64,000 nucleotides of DNA from Linnemannia schmuckeri (GCA_029449235.1 JANATG010000011.1:92001-156000), one strand, 5' to 3'. Shown: positions 43,866 through 56,398, counted from the stretch's first letter. The notes: generated by a model not told the origin, from the letters alone. Translations and numbers: made by a program.

Positions 43866-46815
43866 GTGATGTCAGTGAGTGAATGTGTGTAGGAAGAAGT
43901 GTAGGTGATCACTCCCTTCTTGGGAGTCGCGTTTGCAGAATCAAAGCGAAAGAGAGGGAGAAAATTTACGGGGCGTGTATCAAACCAAAGTGAGACGAAA
44001 GGATGTCGGCTGGTCGAGGGACGCGTCCTCGGCTCCCTGCCCTGTTCTGGGCTATTTATTCTCAACTGACGGATACGCAATCTATGTTCTGTTGCTCACC
44101 CGAAGTGGAGAGAGAGGGATCTTCAAGGCTCAACCAGCCCTCCCTCTCACCTCGCTTTTGCGGCTCGGTTCGGTTAGAGAAGGGAACCAGCCAGGAAGAT
44201 TCCTGGCGCTCTTTTTTATTTTTTTTTATCGATGCGGAGATTTTCAGTCGGTCGCTTGTATTTGTTGAGTCTGGCTGCCAAATAAGCATTTCTGAACAGG
44301 TCTCTCATCATTTTGTCTGACTGGTTACGAAATGCCCTTTTTCTCCTGACGGTAGCTAAAACAGCCATTGAGCATCTTTAACCAGCCCATGCGTCCATCA
44401 ATCATTTGTAACTCAGGGGCAGGTATAGAGAGCGCAGAGATAAAAACAATATTCTCGACATTGTTGGATCCCCACTACTCACTCTGAAGTGAACATTCAA
44501 TTTTGATATTCGCCAAGGGCACCGTCGATAACAACGACTCCCGACTTGCACAGCTCTAGATAGGCAGAGCGACAAAAGAGGTAATAAACACGAGTTACAA
44601 ACCTTTTCTCTGCAACAACCCTAGACATTTTTAATCGTATGCTCCTGCCTCTGATAATGAGTAGAGAACTCAGGGGTTACATTCTTGGCAACCCTCAGTC
44701 ACGTAGGAAATGGACCCCGATATTTTTACGTCCCCAACGTATTGTGCGGGAAGCGAGTCAAGAAAGATATACTAGACTTGAATATAGGCGCATTGCTTGG
44801 GCCAGCATAAGCAATGACGCATTTGTTTTGTCTGTGTGTTTGTTTGTTTGCTTGCTTGTGTGCGCCTTACCCTGCCTTGGCTGACACAGGAGCTGTGTCC
44901 TGTCAACAAGCAAAGTAAGCAACGTGGCAAAAAAGTCTCATGTCAAGCAATTGAGGATCGAAATATGTTGAGGATGCCAAGCAGTACACATTCCAGTGAT
45001 GAAGTAATGACCATCGCTGGCATATGAATGCTAGTATGTAATTCTATGTCATATTCAGATTGAGTTGAAAAGAAGAGAGAGTCAGGTTACCCTAGAGAAA
45101 AGAGTATGCCCGTGCGTTCGTGAACGTGGTTGGTGGTTGTGATCCAGGGAATCGGCCCTTCCTTCTGACGCAGGGTTCCCTCAAGGGAAGGGTGCATAGT
45201 TGAACTTCGACGTCAAGTAAGAGTAGATATGTAACGTGTGTGTCTCCCTCACCAAAGCAAAACAACAACCACAGCCTAACTATTAGGACGACGTGTTAGT
45301 TATCATCCTTTCCGGTCAGTGTTACTGTGGTTGCTGAGAATGAAGGATAAGAACCCATTGACGTTTTTTTCTGCTATACACCTGGTCCCAAAGAAAGGTG
45401 AACTCATTCACATGTGAAAAAAAGTCCAAGTTGTATCTGAGCGTCAAAACGTGTACACCTGGATCAAGGAACCCTCGATTAATTTGAATGAAAAAAATGC
45501 TATTGATATTCATTCAATCCATCATCCTCTTGACAACTTTATTTAGTATGGTTGACTGTGAGAAAACTCAAATCAAAAATAAACATTTTTCCAATGTTGA
45601 CCCGTTTTGATAGGACATATGCTGGTAGCGGCAGGAAAAACAAAAAAATAAAAAGTAGTAGAGCATGCGTGTTGTTGGTAATGAACGTCTTGTCAACAAT
45701 TTGCCATTGCGAAGTAGTTGCAGTTGAGGAGTATATATGCCCCAACAGATCAAACAATTGTTCACTTTGCCAGAACAACTACAGTGCAAGCCTCGTTCTC
45801 TCATTCAAAGGCAGACTGTGTTATTCTCTGAGCTTTGACTTCACTCAAGGGGGTCCTGTGCTTGATCACACCATTATTATGAAAAGGGAGTAGAGCAAGC
45901 AGAACAGGCCAGACAAAGTTGGATATGCTCGTGTTTCGAGGTTCAAGGGTAACCCATATCGGGGCAAAGAGATAGATACGATGGGTTTACGGAGAGGGAA
46001 TAAAACAAAGAGAGAAGAGAGTTGTCGGGGTTAAACATATAGGGGTAGAGGGGAAGGAAGGGATGACTGACGGCTGACTGGTGAGGGAAAATAATTGCCG
46101 CCAGTTGCGATGAGTTACTAAAACCGGTGAGTGCGGTTCTTAGTAAGTGGAAACGGATGATATTTTGAGAACAAGGAAGGAAGGATTGCGTGTATGCGGA
46201 TATATGTGCGATGCGAGGCGAAGCGAGCACACATATACTTCGTAGCGATGGATTTGATATGCGTAAGTAAGGTTGTCTAAAATTGAATACTTGAACACAA
46301 AGAATGCGAATCTGTCTTGCGTGCCTTGTGTGAATATGTGAGCACAACAGGTCCTAAGAAACAACGGCCGTGGCCCAATTGAAAGCGAGAGAGAGATTGA
46401 CTAAATCAATTGAATCGAATTCTGCACTATCATTACAGCGGAAGCAGGGTATAAAAGGGAGCCGAACCCCCTTCCACTTGTTGAATCAAGACTCACTCAA
46501 ACAACACTCGTATATCCACTTTGTGAATCACCCTCTCTCACCTTCGCACTCATTCCATTGCACTGCATTGCATTCACCATTACGTTCACTCACTTCAATT
46601 ACCTCTCCCTCTTTCCTCTCTCTTTTCTCTCTTTTTCCTCTCTCTCATTTCTCGATTTTTTACCACGCTCAGACTTCCCTTTCCTTCACTTTGCCTTGTC
46701 ACACATACTCCTCGACCTAATTCAGCAACAACAAAGCAACACAGAGGATACATACACACATACACACACATACACGCATACCTTCTTCGATCTGGTCTAG
46801 TGATACACGCCCTCT
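43866..46815. other. 2.95-kb stretch without a supportable gene
   Basis: Contains the likely leader of the small basic protein and, at its right end (46540-46800), a pyrimidine-rich leader ahead of the ABC transporter. Open frames up to 116 codons, for example 45552-45893, are not recognisable and lack splice support. No tRNA, inverted-repeat-bounded unit or LINE/LTR fragment was found by eye. Confidence 0.5.
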
Positions 46816-49800
46816 ATGGACCCTGTCGAGTACTACGGTCTGCTGAAGCTGGTCAATGCCCCCGGCATAGTTGTACGTCCTCCATCGCTCTCTTTTCCTT
46901 CAATGCTGTCAGCACTGCTTCAACAAAACATCGAAACTCCTTCACCTCTAACATCGGACGATTTATGTTCTACTCTCATCTCTCCTTCTCTCCTTTCTAG
47001 CCTGGAAGTGGACCGTCCTGCCAATATGTCCAAACACCCCTCGCTTCGCTAACAAACTCATCTACGCCCACCTGGAACTGCCCTGCTGGGTAAGCATCTA
47101 CACACATATATTCAGCTACCTAGTCATTTCTATTATCTCTCTTCCCTAAGTCCTTCCTTGTTCATCATCCATATCTATTTCTTCTTTCGTCCATACATAT
47201 AGATCGTTTTGTCTGTCGCCCAAGCATTCCGCAAAATGTCCGCCCGTAAGAACCTCCCCTTACTTCCCGCCACAACCAACCCCTTTGACCCGCATTCATT
47301 TTCGTTCCTCATAGCTAACAAAAACAACCGTTCTCACTCATACATCCATACCACCAATAGGGCTTTTATTGTCCAGCAAACACAGCACAACCCATGTACT
47401 GCTGCCCGGGCTACTATTGTTCAGAGGACACAAAGTCGATCACAATCTGCCCCCAGAACCAATACTGTCCTGCCGGATCTGTCGGAGAAGGCGTAAGTAC
47501 CCCCCTTCCTCGTTCCCTCATTTCCACCATCATAACCATCCTTCCTTTTTGGACAATGCCACTCCTTCTTATTTTGTACCTTCAACTAACTAAGAACCAC
47601 TTCTACATTTGACAAATAGACATCATGCTTTTGGTTGGCCTCGTGTCCACCTGGAAGCACCTCTGCCTCGAAGTTCGGTCTCGTCCTCTTCGCACTCCTC
47701 CTGATAATCGGGATCTGCATCGCCTTCTGGATCCATAACCGCATCGAGGCCGTCAGGGCACATCATCTCGAGAAACGACTCCGGTGGATCCATACCCATC
47801 ACGCCAAACACGACAACTTGTTGCTTCCCGAGGAAGAGGATGATTCGAGGGTCGAGCAGGTCAAAGGTACCAACGATAGTCAGCCTGATATCCATGTTAC
47901 AGACTCCAACAACGAGTCGACTTCTGAGTTGACGAGTAAGGAAGCTACTGTTGTTCAAGTGTCAGGAGAAGGAGAGGAGGAGGATAAGGAGATGGAGGAG
48001 GATTGGACGAGTGTGGGAGCCTCTGTGAGGAATATGAAGATTGGGAACTCTGGTCGGGTTGAACTTATGTTCGACATTGAGTTTGAGCGTTTGGGTTTGA
48101 CCCTTCCTAATGGCACACCCATCCTCCAGGTAAACACACATGCACACTTTTTTTTTGTACCACATCATCTTGTATGCATATGTTTTCTTTGTGCCCACGA
48201 ATCACTCACATGTTTTTACTTTTCATTCCAATAGAACGTGTCTGGGGTTCTCCGCAGTGGTAGAACATGCGCGATCATGGGCCCCTCGGGATCCGGCAAA
48301 ACAACCTTAATTTCGATGTTAACCTCCAAGGTCCCCAAGGACGAGGGCAAGATCCGTGTCAATGGGCTCGAACAAGACCTCTCCTACTACCGCAAGCTCA
48401 TCGGGTTTGTCCCACAAGAAGATGTCATGATGCGCGAACTCACTGTCCACGATGTCCTCCTCCATTCCGCCTACATGCGTCTCCCCTCCGATCTGACCCA
48501 TTCTCAAAAGACTGAGAAGGTCCTCGAGATTGTTGACTTCTTGGGCTTGAACTCTACTATGGATTCTGTGGTTGGAGATGCGGAGCAGAGGGGGATCTCA
48601 GGTGGTCAGAGGAAACGGGTGAATATTGGGATGGAGTTGGTGACAGAGCCCAGTATCTTGTTCTTGGATGAGCCGACTTCTGGACTGGATTCGAGTACGA
48701 GCGGGGATGTTTGTAAACTGTTGAAGTCTGTTGCAAGGAGGAAGGGACTCACTGTTGCGGCGGTCATCCATTCGCCCAGCCCTATTGCCTTCAACCAGTT
48801 TGATGACTTGCTCTTGCTCGGCCAGAACGGTCGTGCGGTTTTCCATGGACCTCGGACAGAGGCTCCTGCCTACTTTGCAGCCATTGGGTTCCCGGTCCCT
48901 GTTGATTCTAGCCCCTCGGACTTCTATATGGACGTCATTTCCAATAATGTCAAGTCCAAGATCACAAAAAAGTTCAAGCCCTTCTACTTGTCGCGGTACT
49001 GGGAGTCATACTGCAAGCGTGCTCAAACGTACTATGCCGATGCTAGGAACGGCGTCGAGTACCGTCACCCATCAGGTGCTCATCACGCTTCGTCTTTGAC
49101 AAGTTCGCCTCACCTGAACCCAAGGGTTTCAGCGCTAGTGTCCTACTCTAGTCTGAACCAGTCGGTTATCTCGATCCAACAGGCCGGCAATCATGGACTT
49201 CCCCAGTCCCTTGCCATGACCAATCTCTCCAGCAACAGCAACAACACATCCTCGCATGCAATTCACTCCTTTTCATCATCAGCGACCCTCCACCCACCAC
49301 CACAAGCTCACCACAAACGCCACAGCCAGCACAAATCCGTCACTCTCTCTCCCCTAGACTCCCCCCACCAACGATCCAACCCTTCTTCCCCACGGCCCTC
49401 CATGTCTCTGACTGACTTTACCTCCATGTACTCTGAACCACCCCCACCCGAAAACCTGACCTTTCTCGAAACCTGCCAGAAATCGATCCGCATCTTCCTG
49501 ATCGAGACCCGCATGTGGTGGAAGGGCGTCTTTGCCGAAACCCTCGAAACCATCGAGGGTCTCTTCCTCCGTCGAAACGATCCTGTCCGCAACACCGCTA
49601 ATCCCTTTGTCATGTTCTGGCTCTGCCTCAACCGCGCCCGTCTACAGATCTACAGGAACCAGCGGCAGTTCCTGTACGACCAGTTGTTGCATCTCGGTTG
49701 CGGGCTTTTTATTTCAGTCGCTGCGTCCAGATTTGATTACCTCGGTCGTCAACCCGATCTGGTCTGTGCGATGACCCCCTTCCAGCTTAAACCAGCCTGC

Positions 49801-50475
49801 ACCCGCCCGACGGACCACCTCACAGAGGTCGGCGTCTTCATCGCGCTTGGCGTCTGCTTCGCAGGGATCTCCGTCGGAACGACGACCTTTGGCAATGAAA
49901 AAATCGTGTACTGGCGCGAGAAATCCTCCGGCCTCCTCACTCTGCCCTATTACCTCGCCAAGGTCATCGCTGACATCCCACGAATCGTCCTCGCCGGAAT
50001 CATGTTCTCCATTTCTCTCGTCATCTTCTTCAATGAACGTTCAAACTACTTTTACCTCCTCTTCATCATCGTCCATCTCTACGCCGTCGCCTTCGCAATG
50101 GGCTACCTTCTCTCGGCTCTCGTCCCCCAAAATCGCGTCGCCCTCGTCGGGACAGGATTCACGCTCGCTTGGGCAATCGTCTTCTCGGGCGACGCCCCTG
50201 ACCTCGCCGACGTCATGTCCCCCGATGCATCCTCCGGTTACACCGCCACTCGCTGGTTATGGGTCATTTCTGCCCCGCGTTATGCGATTGAAGCAATCTA
50301 TTTGCGTGAAGTGCAAGCCCGTCCGTGGGAAGAGATCCAGAAGGAACCTTTGTCGCATACATATGAATTAGGTCAATTCTGGTGGTGCTTTCAGGCGATG
50401 GCCTTTATTCTTTTGGGCTGGCATGTGTTGGCGTTCTTTGCCTTCAAGCTCATGGATCGCTCCAAGCAGAAGTAG
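46816..50475 (+). CDS. ABCG half-transporter with Cys-rich N-terminus (Adp1-like)
   Basis: Six exons: 46816-46872, 47001-47089, 47203-47245, 47361-47492, 47620-48129 and 48235-50475. All junctions are GT-AG and the frame holds, giving about 1023 residues. Exons 2-5 encode a Cys-rich region (CQYV, CPAG, CPP, GFYCPANTA, CCPGYYC, QYCPAGS, CFWLASCPPG) before a membrane segment near residue 130. The ATPase follows: Walker A GPSGSGKTT (~293-301), signature SGGQRKRVNIGMEL, Walker B ILFLDEPTSGLD. A Ser/His-rich linker leads to six C-terminal membrane segments. This order (luminal Cys-rich, NBD, TMD) matches yeast Adp1 and plant ABCG24/28-type proteins; substrate unknown. The first exon is short and lacks an obvious signal peptide, so a further upstream exon is possible. 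Confidence 0.9.
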
Positions 50476-50865
50476 AGAGAAAAAGACCTTGTCTTTCTTC
50501 CCTTCTGCATGTATATTTTTCTTTGTTTTTTTATTCATGCCTTTCTTACCTTAATGTACAATTTTAATCCCCCTTACCTAATCTCTTAATTATTTTGCTC
50601 TTTCGCAACCATCTTCATGGCGCACACGCTACTACTACTACCGCTTTCCTCAAAGAATAAAAAGTGTTATCGCACCTAATAAACAACAATGAGTAACAAA
50701 AAAAAGAGCATGCAAGGAAGAGTGAAGGAAAGCGAAGAAAGAACGAAGCGAAAGGAGAGGGAAAGGAAAAACAAGAATAGCGAAAAGAAAAAGTACAAAC
50801 GAAACACGTCTCATTTTATTTTAATCCCCCTTCCAACCAAGAATCTCTTCACTTTTCTCCCTTTC
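50476..50865. other. Intergenic gap between ABCG gene and F-box pseudogene
   Basis: About 390 bp holding the 3' flank of the transporter (AATAAA-like sequence near 50655-50680) and an A/G-rich stretch. Nothing else is recognised. Confidence 0.5.
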
Positions 50866-52382
50866 GCCGTAACCCCTAACAATCGCCAGATCCTTCTAGT
50901 GCTCAATCATCCACAATGCTTCCTTCATCCCAAGCTTATTTCGAGCGCCGTTAAACACAAACTCTTGCAATTGTACCAAGATTGACCAACAACTAATATC
51001 AGTACTGCCTTCACCGCCACTCTCACTGCCTCCTCCCCCTTCTCCTTCTCCTCCATCTCCTTCTTCTGACCTAACGCCATCGACGTTTCCGGAGGAGTCC
51101 TTTGACCGAGAACAGGTGATTCGAAGGGGTCGGATACGATCACCGCTACCGCAAACATAGAAATACGGATCCGTTCCAAGACCAGAACTAGAAGTCGCCG
51201 CGGCCTCGAAATCTGCTGAAAGACCATTCCCTCCTACTCTCCCTTACCCTCAGGTTCCTTGGCAATATAGACTGTCAAATGTTCGAGTTTCGAACATCCC
51301 AAGGGTTATAGTGCAGTGGCAACATCACGGACAAAGGCATATGAGACATCGAGATGGACAAGATGGATACACTCCGTCAGGATTTCTTGGGTCATAGCGC
51401 TCGTGACCCTCTTACACTGCCCAATTCTCAGCTCCCGTAGGTGTGTAAAATACAACTCCCACAGACAGCTGTACGTCAAGGAGCCCAATATGTAGCCACC
51501 AGCTCGGTCAAAGTCCGTCAATCGCCGCGAAGGAAGCGACCTCAGAGCCAGATCTTGATTCTAATCAGGCCATTTCGAGTCACGAATGTTGAGTCTACAC
51601 AGTTCCGGCCAGCAACCCTCCTCGAAGGCATCGGTGACCACCTGAGTAGGGAACGGGATATCTGCTACATTCCACCCCAAGTACCTCAGACCATCTGCCT
51701 TCTTGACCTGCTCAAGCAGCCGCAGGGGCCAAGTACTATAGGAAATATTGTCCAGCCAAGAATACTTTGTGATATTCAGTCGCCGAAGATGTGGGAAAGA
51801 GAGGGTCGACAGGATAGGAAAGTCCTTGGGAAGCTCGACTCCAGTGAGAGAAAGATTGTGAACTCGGTCACACACTCTCCAGAAGGCATCCACCGCATCC
51901 TCCTCAACCACACTCGACATATCCAAAGTCTCAAGCTCCTTCCACTCTGTCTCAACAACCTCCCAAAACTCTTTCGAAAGGCCGTCGGGTTGACCATAGT
52001 ACAATTTCCTGATGGTGGGGTGAAGTCGAGCAAACTGTGCCTTTTGGTGACGCTGCACCCGCATGAAGTTGGGGTCCTTTTTGTCCCCAAAATAGGTGCT
52101 CGTTCGTATCGCCTGCAGTCGAGGATAGACGATGGTATAATAGTCGTCCGTGAGGGTCGAGGAGTAGTCGATGGTCTCGACTCGATGGGCATTGGCACGG
52201 AGTTGATTTACGCTAATTATGTTGCCTTTATATGTCCTGACGTGGATGTTGGACCATAGACAGGGGATGTAGGCAGAGTAGAAAGCGCGACAGACGCGGA
52301 TGCAGGAGTAGACGACCTTGGGTGACAACTGCTTTCCGACCAGCAGATGGATCTCGTCTGGGAGGTCGAGAATCGTCGTCAT
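50866..52382 (-). pseudogene. F-box/LRR member 10: converted front half, decayed rear half
   Basis: The first ~250 residues (from MTTILDLPDEIHLLVGKQL at 52382) are virtually identical to member 4, with one noticed change (Gln to Arg in WPLRLLEQ). At 51637 identity ends and an older sequence takes over (CWPELCRLNIRD), with TAG at about 51560. It is then traceable through SLPSRRLTDFDRAGG, EILTECIHLVHLDVSYAFVRDVATAL, further stops, and the terminal module ISCWSILVQLQEF ... MKEALWMIEH followed by TAG near 50895. A fresh front half on a dead rear half means the copying event followed the gene's death or killed it. Confidence 0.9.
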
Positions 52383-52613
52383 AGATGAAGAAGAGAAGAG
52401 GGATGGTGGGTGAGAGTGGATGTCAATGTGAAGAGAGAGGAAAAGCGTGTGGATGTGTGGATGGCAAGGAAGAAGGTGTGATGGATGAACAAATGAGAGA
52501 AAGGAGAGAAGAATCCTTCAGCATTGAAATCAAAATTAGAGCAGAGACCCTTCAGCAGCGGAAAGGAGACAAAATTCAGTCGACCTCGGATTTATTTATT
52601 TATTTCAACAAAT

Positions 52614-52965
52614 TCAATTTAACTTGGGGTTGGCAACACCATTCTCCTTGAACAACTTGTCCAGCTTGTCGACATCATTGCCTTCAACAGCCTCAAACTC
52701 GCCCCAGATAGTCGTCAAGTCTCTCCAATGCTCGACCATCCACAATGCCTCCTTCATCCCAAGCACCTGTCGATCACCGTCGAAACAAAACGATCCCAGC
52801 TGCACCAGACTCGACCAGCATCTAATATCACAACCACCGCCGTCGCTGCTGCTGCCACTGTTACAGAAGCCCGGCAGGCGTAAGTCCAATGTTTCTAGAT
52901 CCATGACAGTCTCAGGACGGATTCTTTTACTTGAGTAGCGTGGGTTCCGTTGTAAGTCCAGAGAT
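52614..52965 (-). pseudogene. 3' end of F-box/LRR member 3, duplicated fragment
   Basis: Matches 29537-29888 without indels in reverse orientation: LDLQRNPRYSSKRI ... the terminal module, same stop. It lacks F-box and LRRs. It is the far end of the 1329-bp copied tract that also carries the front of member 4, so it was brought in by that event and is not a gene of its own. An open frame extending upstream to 53015 is junction sequence. Confidence 0.92.
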
Positions 52966-53133
52966 AGAATAGATGAAGGAGGATGAGAAAAAGAGAGAGG
53001 CGAAAAAGAAGACAAAACAAAGGGGACGTTATTTTTTTTTTAGGCTTCAGATCAACATCGAAAACAGTCAACGCAAACGGAAAGACGGGCAGAAAGGTAC
53101 TTTGCATGCTTGCATGTATTTACATCCAACACA

Positions 53134-54753
53134 CTACTTGTAATAAGAGACACCCTTTTCCTTGAACAACCGATCCAGCTTGTCGACATCATCACCTACA
53201 ACGCCCTCAAACGCCCCATTAAGCGACCACAGATCCCTCCAGTACTCAACCATCCAAAGAGCCTCCTTCATTCCAAAAGTCTGTCGGTCATCACTGAACG
53301 AAAACTCCCGCAATTGTACCAGACTAGACCAACATCTGATATCAACACTGCCTTCACTGTCACTGCCACCAACACCTTCGTCTCCGCAACCATCGCCACC
53401 ATCACCACTGCTGCTGTTGTCTACCGAAGTGGAATGAGAGTAAGAAACCACCGTCTCTGGTCTAATTCGCAAGTCTAAAGTCTCCAGATCCTTAGCGGAG
53501 CGGAACGAGGGTCTACCTACACACAGAGAACAAGACGGCTCCCATGCCAAGCTCAGATCCAAGAGTCGTCGTAATTTCGCGATTTGCTCGATCACTTGGC
53601 CATCCCATCCCGTCTCGTCGCTTTTCTCCCTGGCAATATAAACCGCCAGCTTTTCCAGCTTCAGACAAGCCCAGGGTTTTGGTGCCGTAACAATATCCCG
53701 AACAAGGAGATACGGCGCGACGAAATGAACAAGGTGGGCACATCCCATCAGCATCACCTGAATCATGGCACTGGTGGTTCCACAACAGTTCCTAAAGTTC
53801 AACTCCGTCAGGTGTTCGGGGTAAAGCTGCCGCAGACAGTCGAATGTCAGTGGACCTAGCCTGTCACCTGAATGATCGAAACTCGTCAGCCGTCGCGATG
53901 GCAGTATCGTGAGTATCTGAGCCAGCTCTTGGTCGGTGCAACTGTAGTCATCAATGTCGAGTTCGCACAATTTCGGCCAGCAATCCTTCTCAGCAAGCGT
54001 GTCCTGGAACATCCGAGCAGGGAACGCAACATCCGTCACCCTCCACGCCAAGAGCCTCAGACCTGGTGACTTCCTCACCTGCTTAAACAACTGCAAAGGC
54101 CATGTTCGATGGGGTATCGTGGTCGGCCAATTGTATTTTACGACACTCAGTTGCTGAAGTTGCTGGAAGGAGAGGGTCGACAGAATGGGAACACTCTCTG
54201 GAAGATTGGCATTCGTTAAACTAAGGGTCTGGACCCGGTCACAGACTCTCCAAAACGCGTCCAGTGCATCCGCCTCGACAAGTCCCGAAAAACTCAAATC
54301 TTCAAGAGATGTCCACTCTGTCCCTACAACCTCCCAGAACTCCTTTGGTAGAACATCCTTGTGTTCGTAGGTCAACGCCCTGACGAAGGGATGATGTCGA
54401 ATGAATTGAATCTTCTCAGCCGGTTGGACTTGCAGGTAGTGTGATAGCTTTTCGTCTCCATAAAAGGTGTCAAATCGTAGGGCGTGCAGGCGAGGGAAAA
54501 CGTTGGTGTAATAGTCCTCCGTTAAGTTTGACGAGCAATGGATAGTTTCGATTCTGTGAATATTGGCGCGGACGGCGCTGGCGTCTATGATGTTGTCCTC
54601 ATAGAGCTGGAGAGTCACGTTGGACCAGAGGCAGACGATGTAGGCAGAGTAGAGGGAGCGACAGGTGCGGATGAGGGAGTAGAGGGCATTGTTGTATAGG
54701 TGGTCACCAATCAGCAGATGGATCTCGTCTGGAAGATCAAGAATCGTTGACAT
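53134..54753 (-). CDS. F-box/LRR array member 11 (intact)
   Basis: Single exon, 539 residues, the longest intact member here. Starts MSTILDLPDEIHLLIGDHL, with F-box ~4-45, LTEDYYTNVFPRLHALR, KEFWEVVGTEW, and LRR blocks (LSFQQLQQLSVVKYNW, CWPKLCELDIDD, ILTILPSRRLTSFDH, PEHLTELNFRNCCGTTSAMIQVML). The extra length is a long acidic Ser/Gly linker (HSTSVDNSSSGDGGDGCGDEGVGG and onward). The terminal module is IRCWSSLVQL, GMKEALWMVEYW, VDKLDRLFKEKGVSYYK. Putative SCF substrate receptor with unknown substrate. Orientation is opposite to the 28-40 kb block. Confidence 0.88.
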   Translation of the reverse strand: MSTILDLPDEIHLLIGDHLYNNALYSLIRTCRSLYSAYIVCLWSNVTLQLYEDNIIDASAVRANIHRIETIHCSSNLTEDYYTNVFPRLHALRFDTFYGDEKLSHYLQVQPAEKIQFIRHHPFVRALTYEHKDVLPKEFWEVVGTEWTSLEDLSFSGLVEADALDAFWRVCDRVQTLSLTNANLPESVPILSTLSFQQLQQLSVVKYNWPTTIPHRTWPLQLFKQVRKSPGLRLLAWRVTDVAFPARMFQDTLAEKDCWPKLCELDIDDYSCTDQELAQILTILPSRRLTSFDHSGDRLGPLTFDCLRQLYPEHLTELNFRNCCGTTSAMIQVMLMGCAHLVHFVAPYLLVRDIVTAPKPWACLKLEKLAVYIAREKSDETGWDGQVIEQIAKLRRLLDLSLAWEPSCSLCVGRPSFRSAKDLETLDLRIRPETVVSYSHSTSVDNSSSGDGGDGCGDEGVGGSDSEGSVDIRCWSSLVQLREFSFSDDRQTFGMKEALWMVEYWRDLWSLNGAFEGVVGDDVDKLDRLFKEKGVSYYK

Positions 54754-54894
54754 GGAGGAAAAGGATGTGAATCAGTCTGGTGGATGAGAGGAGAGGGAAG
54801 AAAGTGGACGTGAAAATGAAGGAAAAACGAAAGCAAAGGAAAGAAGAGCTGACGAAAAAATCAGCTGTTTTTTTTTTTTTTTCCTTTTCTAAAA

Positions 54895-55077
54895 GCATTC
54901 CCAAGGGCATTCCAAGGGGTATTTCCGAGGGCATTCCAAGGGGTATTTCTGAGGGCATTCCAAGGGGCATTTCCAAGGAGCATTTCCAAGGGCAAATCAA
55001 AGGGCAAATCAAAGGGCAATCCAAAGGACAATCCAAGGAGCAATCCAAGGGGCAATCCAAGGGGCATGCCTAAGGTC
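54895..55077. repeat. Minisatellite of a ~12-bp unit (GGCATTCCAAGG family)
   Basis: Tandem variants of GGCATTCCAAGG and GGCAATCCAAGG over about 180 bp, drifting from ATTCC to AATCA to AATCC. Translated frames give Gly-Ile-Pro-Arg or Cys-Pro-Leu repeats, but no start, leader or splice support makes a protein credible. It lies 140 bp upstream of the minus-strand gene at 53134-54753, in its promoter. Confidence 0.85.
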
Positions 55078-55385
55078 AATCCCAAGAATATGGCCAACAG
55101 CCATACAGTCGCATCGTCAGATGATCAGAATGGCCAGTCTGTTTCAAATTCATTTATCTTTTGATCGGCAACTGGTCGGTTCTGGATCTTAATTTCACTT
55201 CCTCCAGCCCTCCTGGATGCTATTGGCAAGCACAGACCTCCAAGTTAAGTTCCGAAAGAACACCAACATTCGGTGTGGGAATCATTGAACAGGCCAAATT
55301 TCAGTCAATCCATCAACCTATTCAAATAATAATAATTTTAAAAAAAAAAAAAAATGTTTACCCCTATCAGCTATGAAGCACACAG

Positions 55386-56225
55386 TTACCAATGCCCCAT
55401 TTCGACAAACAACCGCTTCAGACTTTTGTTATCGCCGTCAGCCAGCAATTCTCCGTCATAAACGGCTTCTGAAACCTCCAAGCAGGGAAGGGAATATCCG
55501 ACACCTTCCACGTCGAATGCTTCAATTCTAGCAACCCCTTGGCCTACTCGAGCAACTGCAAAGACCATTCTGATGAGGAAAATGGAGTTGCCACGGATAC
55601 TTGCTGGCTGTCAATTCACGGAGGTTTTGAAAGTATACTGTCGAAAGGATGAGAGAATGGCCCTCCGAGACCGCGAGAACAGACAACATCAAACTCTGGG
55701 CTCAATCGCACATCCTCCAAAACGCATCCATAGCATCGGCATCGATAGACCTAGAGATCACCAAAGACTCCGGCTCCTTCCACTCTGCCTCAACTGTCTC
55801 CCAAATCTCCCTCAGTAGTGCGTCCTTTTGTCGGCGGCTCAATTTCCTGACATTCGGATGGAGTCGAGCAAATTGCACCTTCAGGTGTGGCGAGATCAGA
55901 GGCTTGTTAGGATCGTTGTCTGAATAATACGAGTAATAGCTGTTAAGCTCAAGAGACCGTAGACGAGGAAAGATGATCGTGTAGTAAACATCAGGCAGAG
56001 CTGTCGAGTACTGAAGGTTCTAGACGTGGTGAGCGTGGGTGCGGAAATAGTTTGCTTCTATAACCGTGCATTTGGGCTTTTTAGCGCTGAGGTCTGGCCA
56101 GAGATAGGGGATGTAGACGGAGTAGAATGACCAGCAGACGCGGATGCAGGAGTAGAGTGCATGGGCCCCAAGTGCATTCCGATCAGTGGATGGATCTCGT
56201 TGAGGAGATCAAGGATGATCGTCAT
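55386..56225 (-). pseudogene. F-box/LRR array member 12, N-terminal remnant
   Basis: From 56225 the minus strand reads MTIILDLLNEIHPLIGMHLG, then shifts frame. The family block near 55760 (IWETVEAEWKEPESL ... DADAMDAFWRMCD) is followed by TGA. The middle third is faintly traceable to about 55400, after which similarity stops before any linker or terminal module. It has multiple stops and frameshifts. The A-rich and unrelated sequence at 55080-55385 separates it from the minisatellite. Confidence 0.75.
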
Positions 56226-56398
56226 GAGGAGAAGGATGCTGAGTGAATATGAATGTAAAGGAGAGGAAAGTGAATGGTAGAGAAGAGGGGTGAAGTGAAG
56301 GTTAGAGAGAGGAGGCTTGGAAGAGGCACTTTTTTATATGGAGAGACATATGCAGTGAAGGGTGGACATCGGAAATTTAATTTATTACAGGCACAATT

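Noticed and set aside
45552..45893. 113-codon open frame in the 44-46.8 kb gap
   Set aside because: No recognisable domain, no splice-supported continuation, average sequence composition for non-coding DNA here.
54737..55097. Repeat proteins on both strands (Gly-Ile-Pro-Arg, Cys-Pro-Leu)
   Set aside because: Open frames are forced by a 12-bp-unit minisatellite; no start context or flanking coding sequence.
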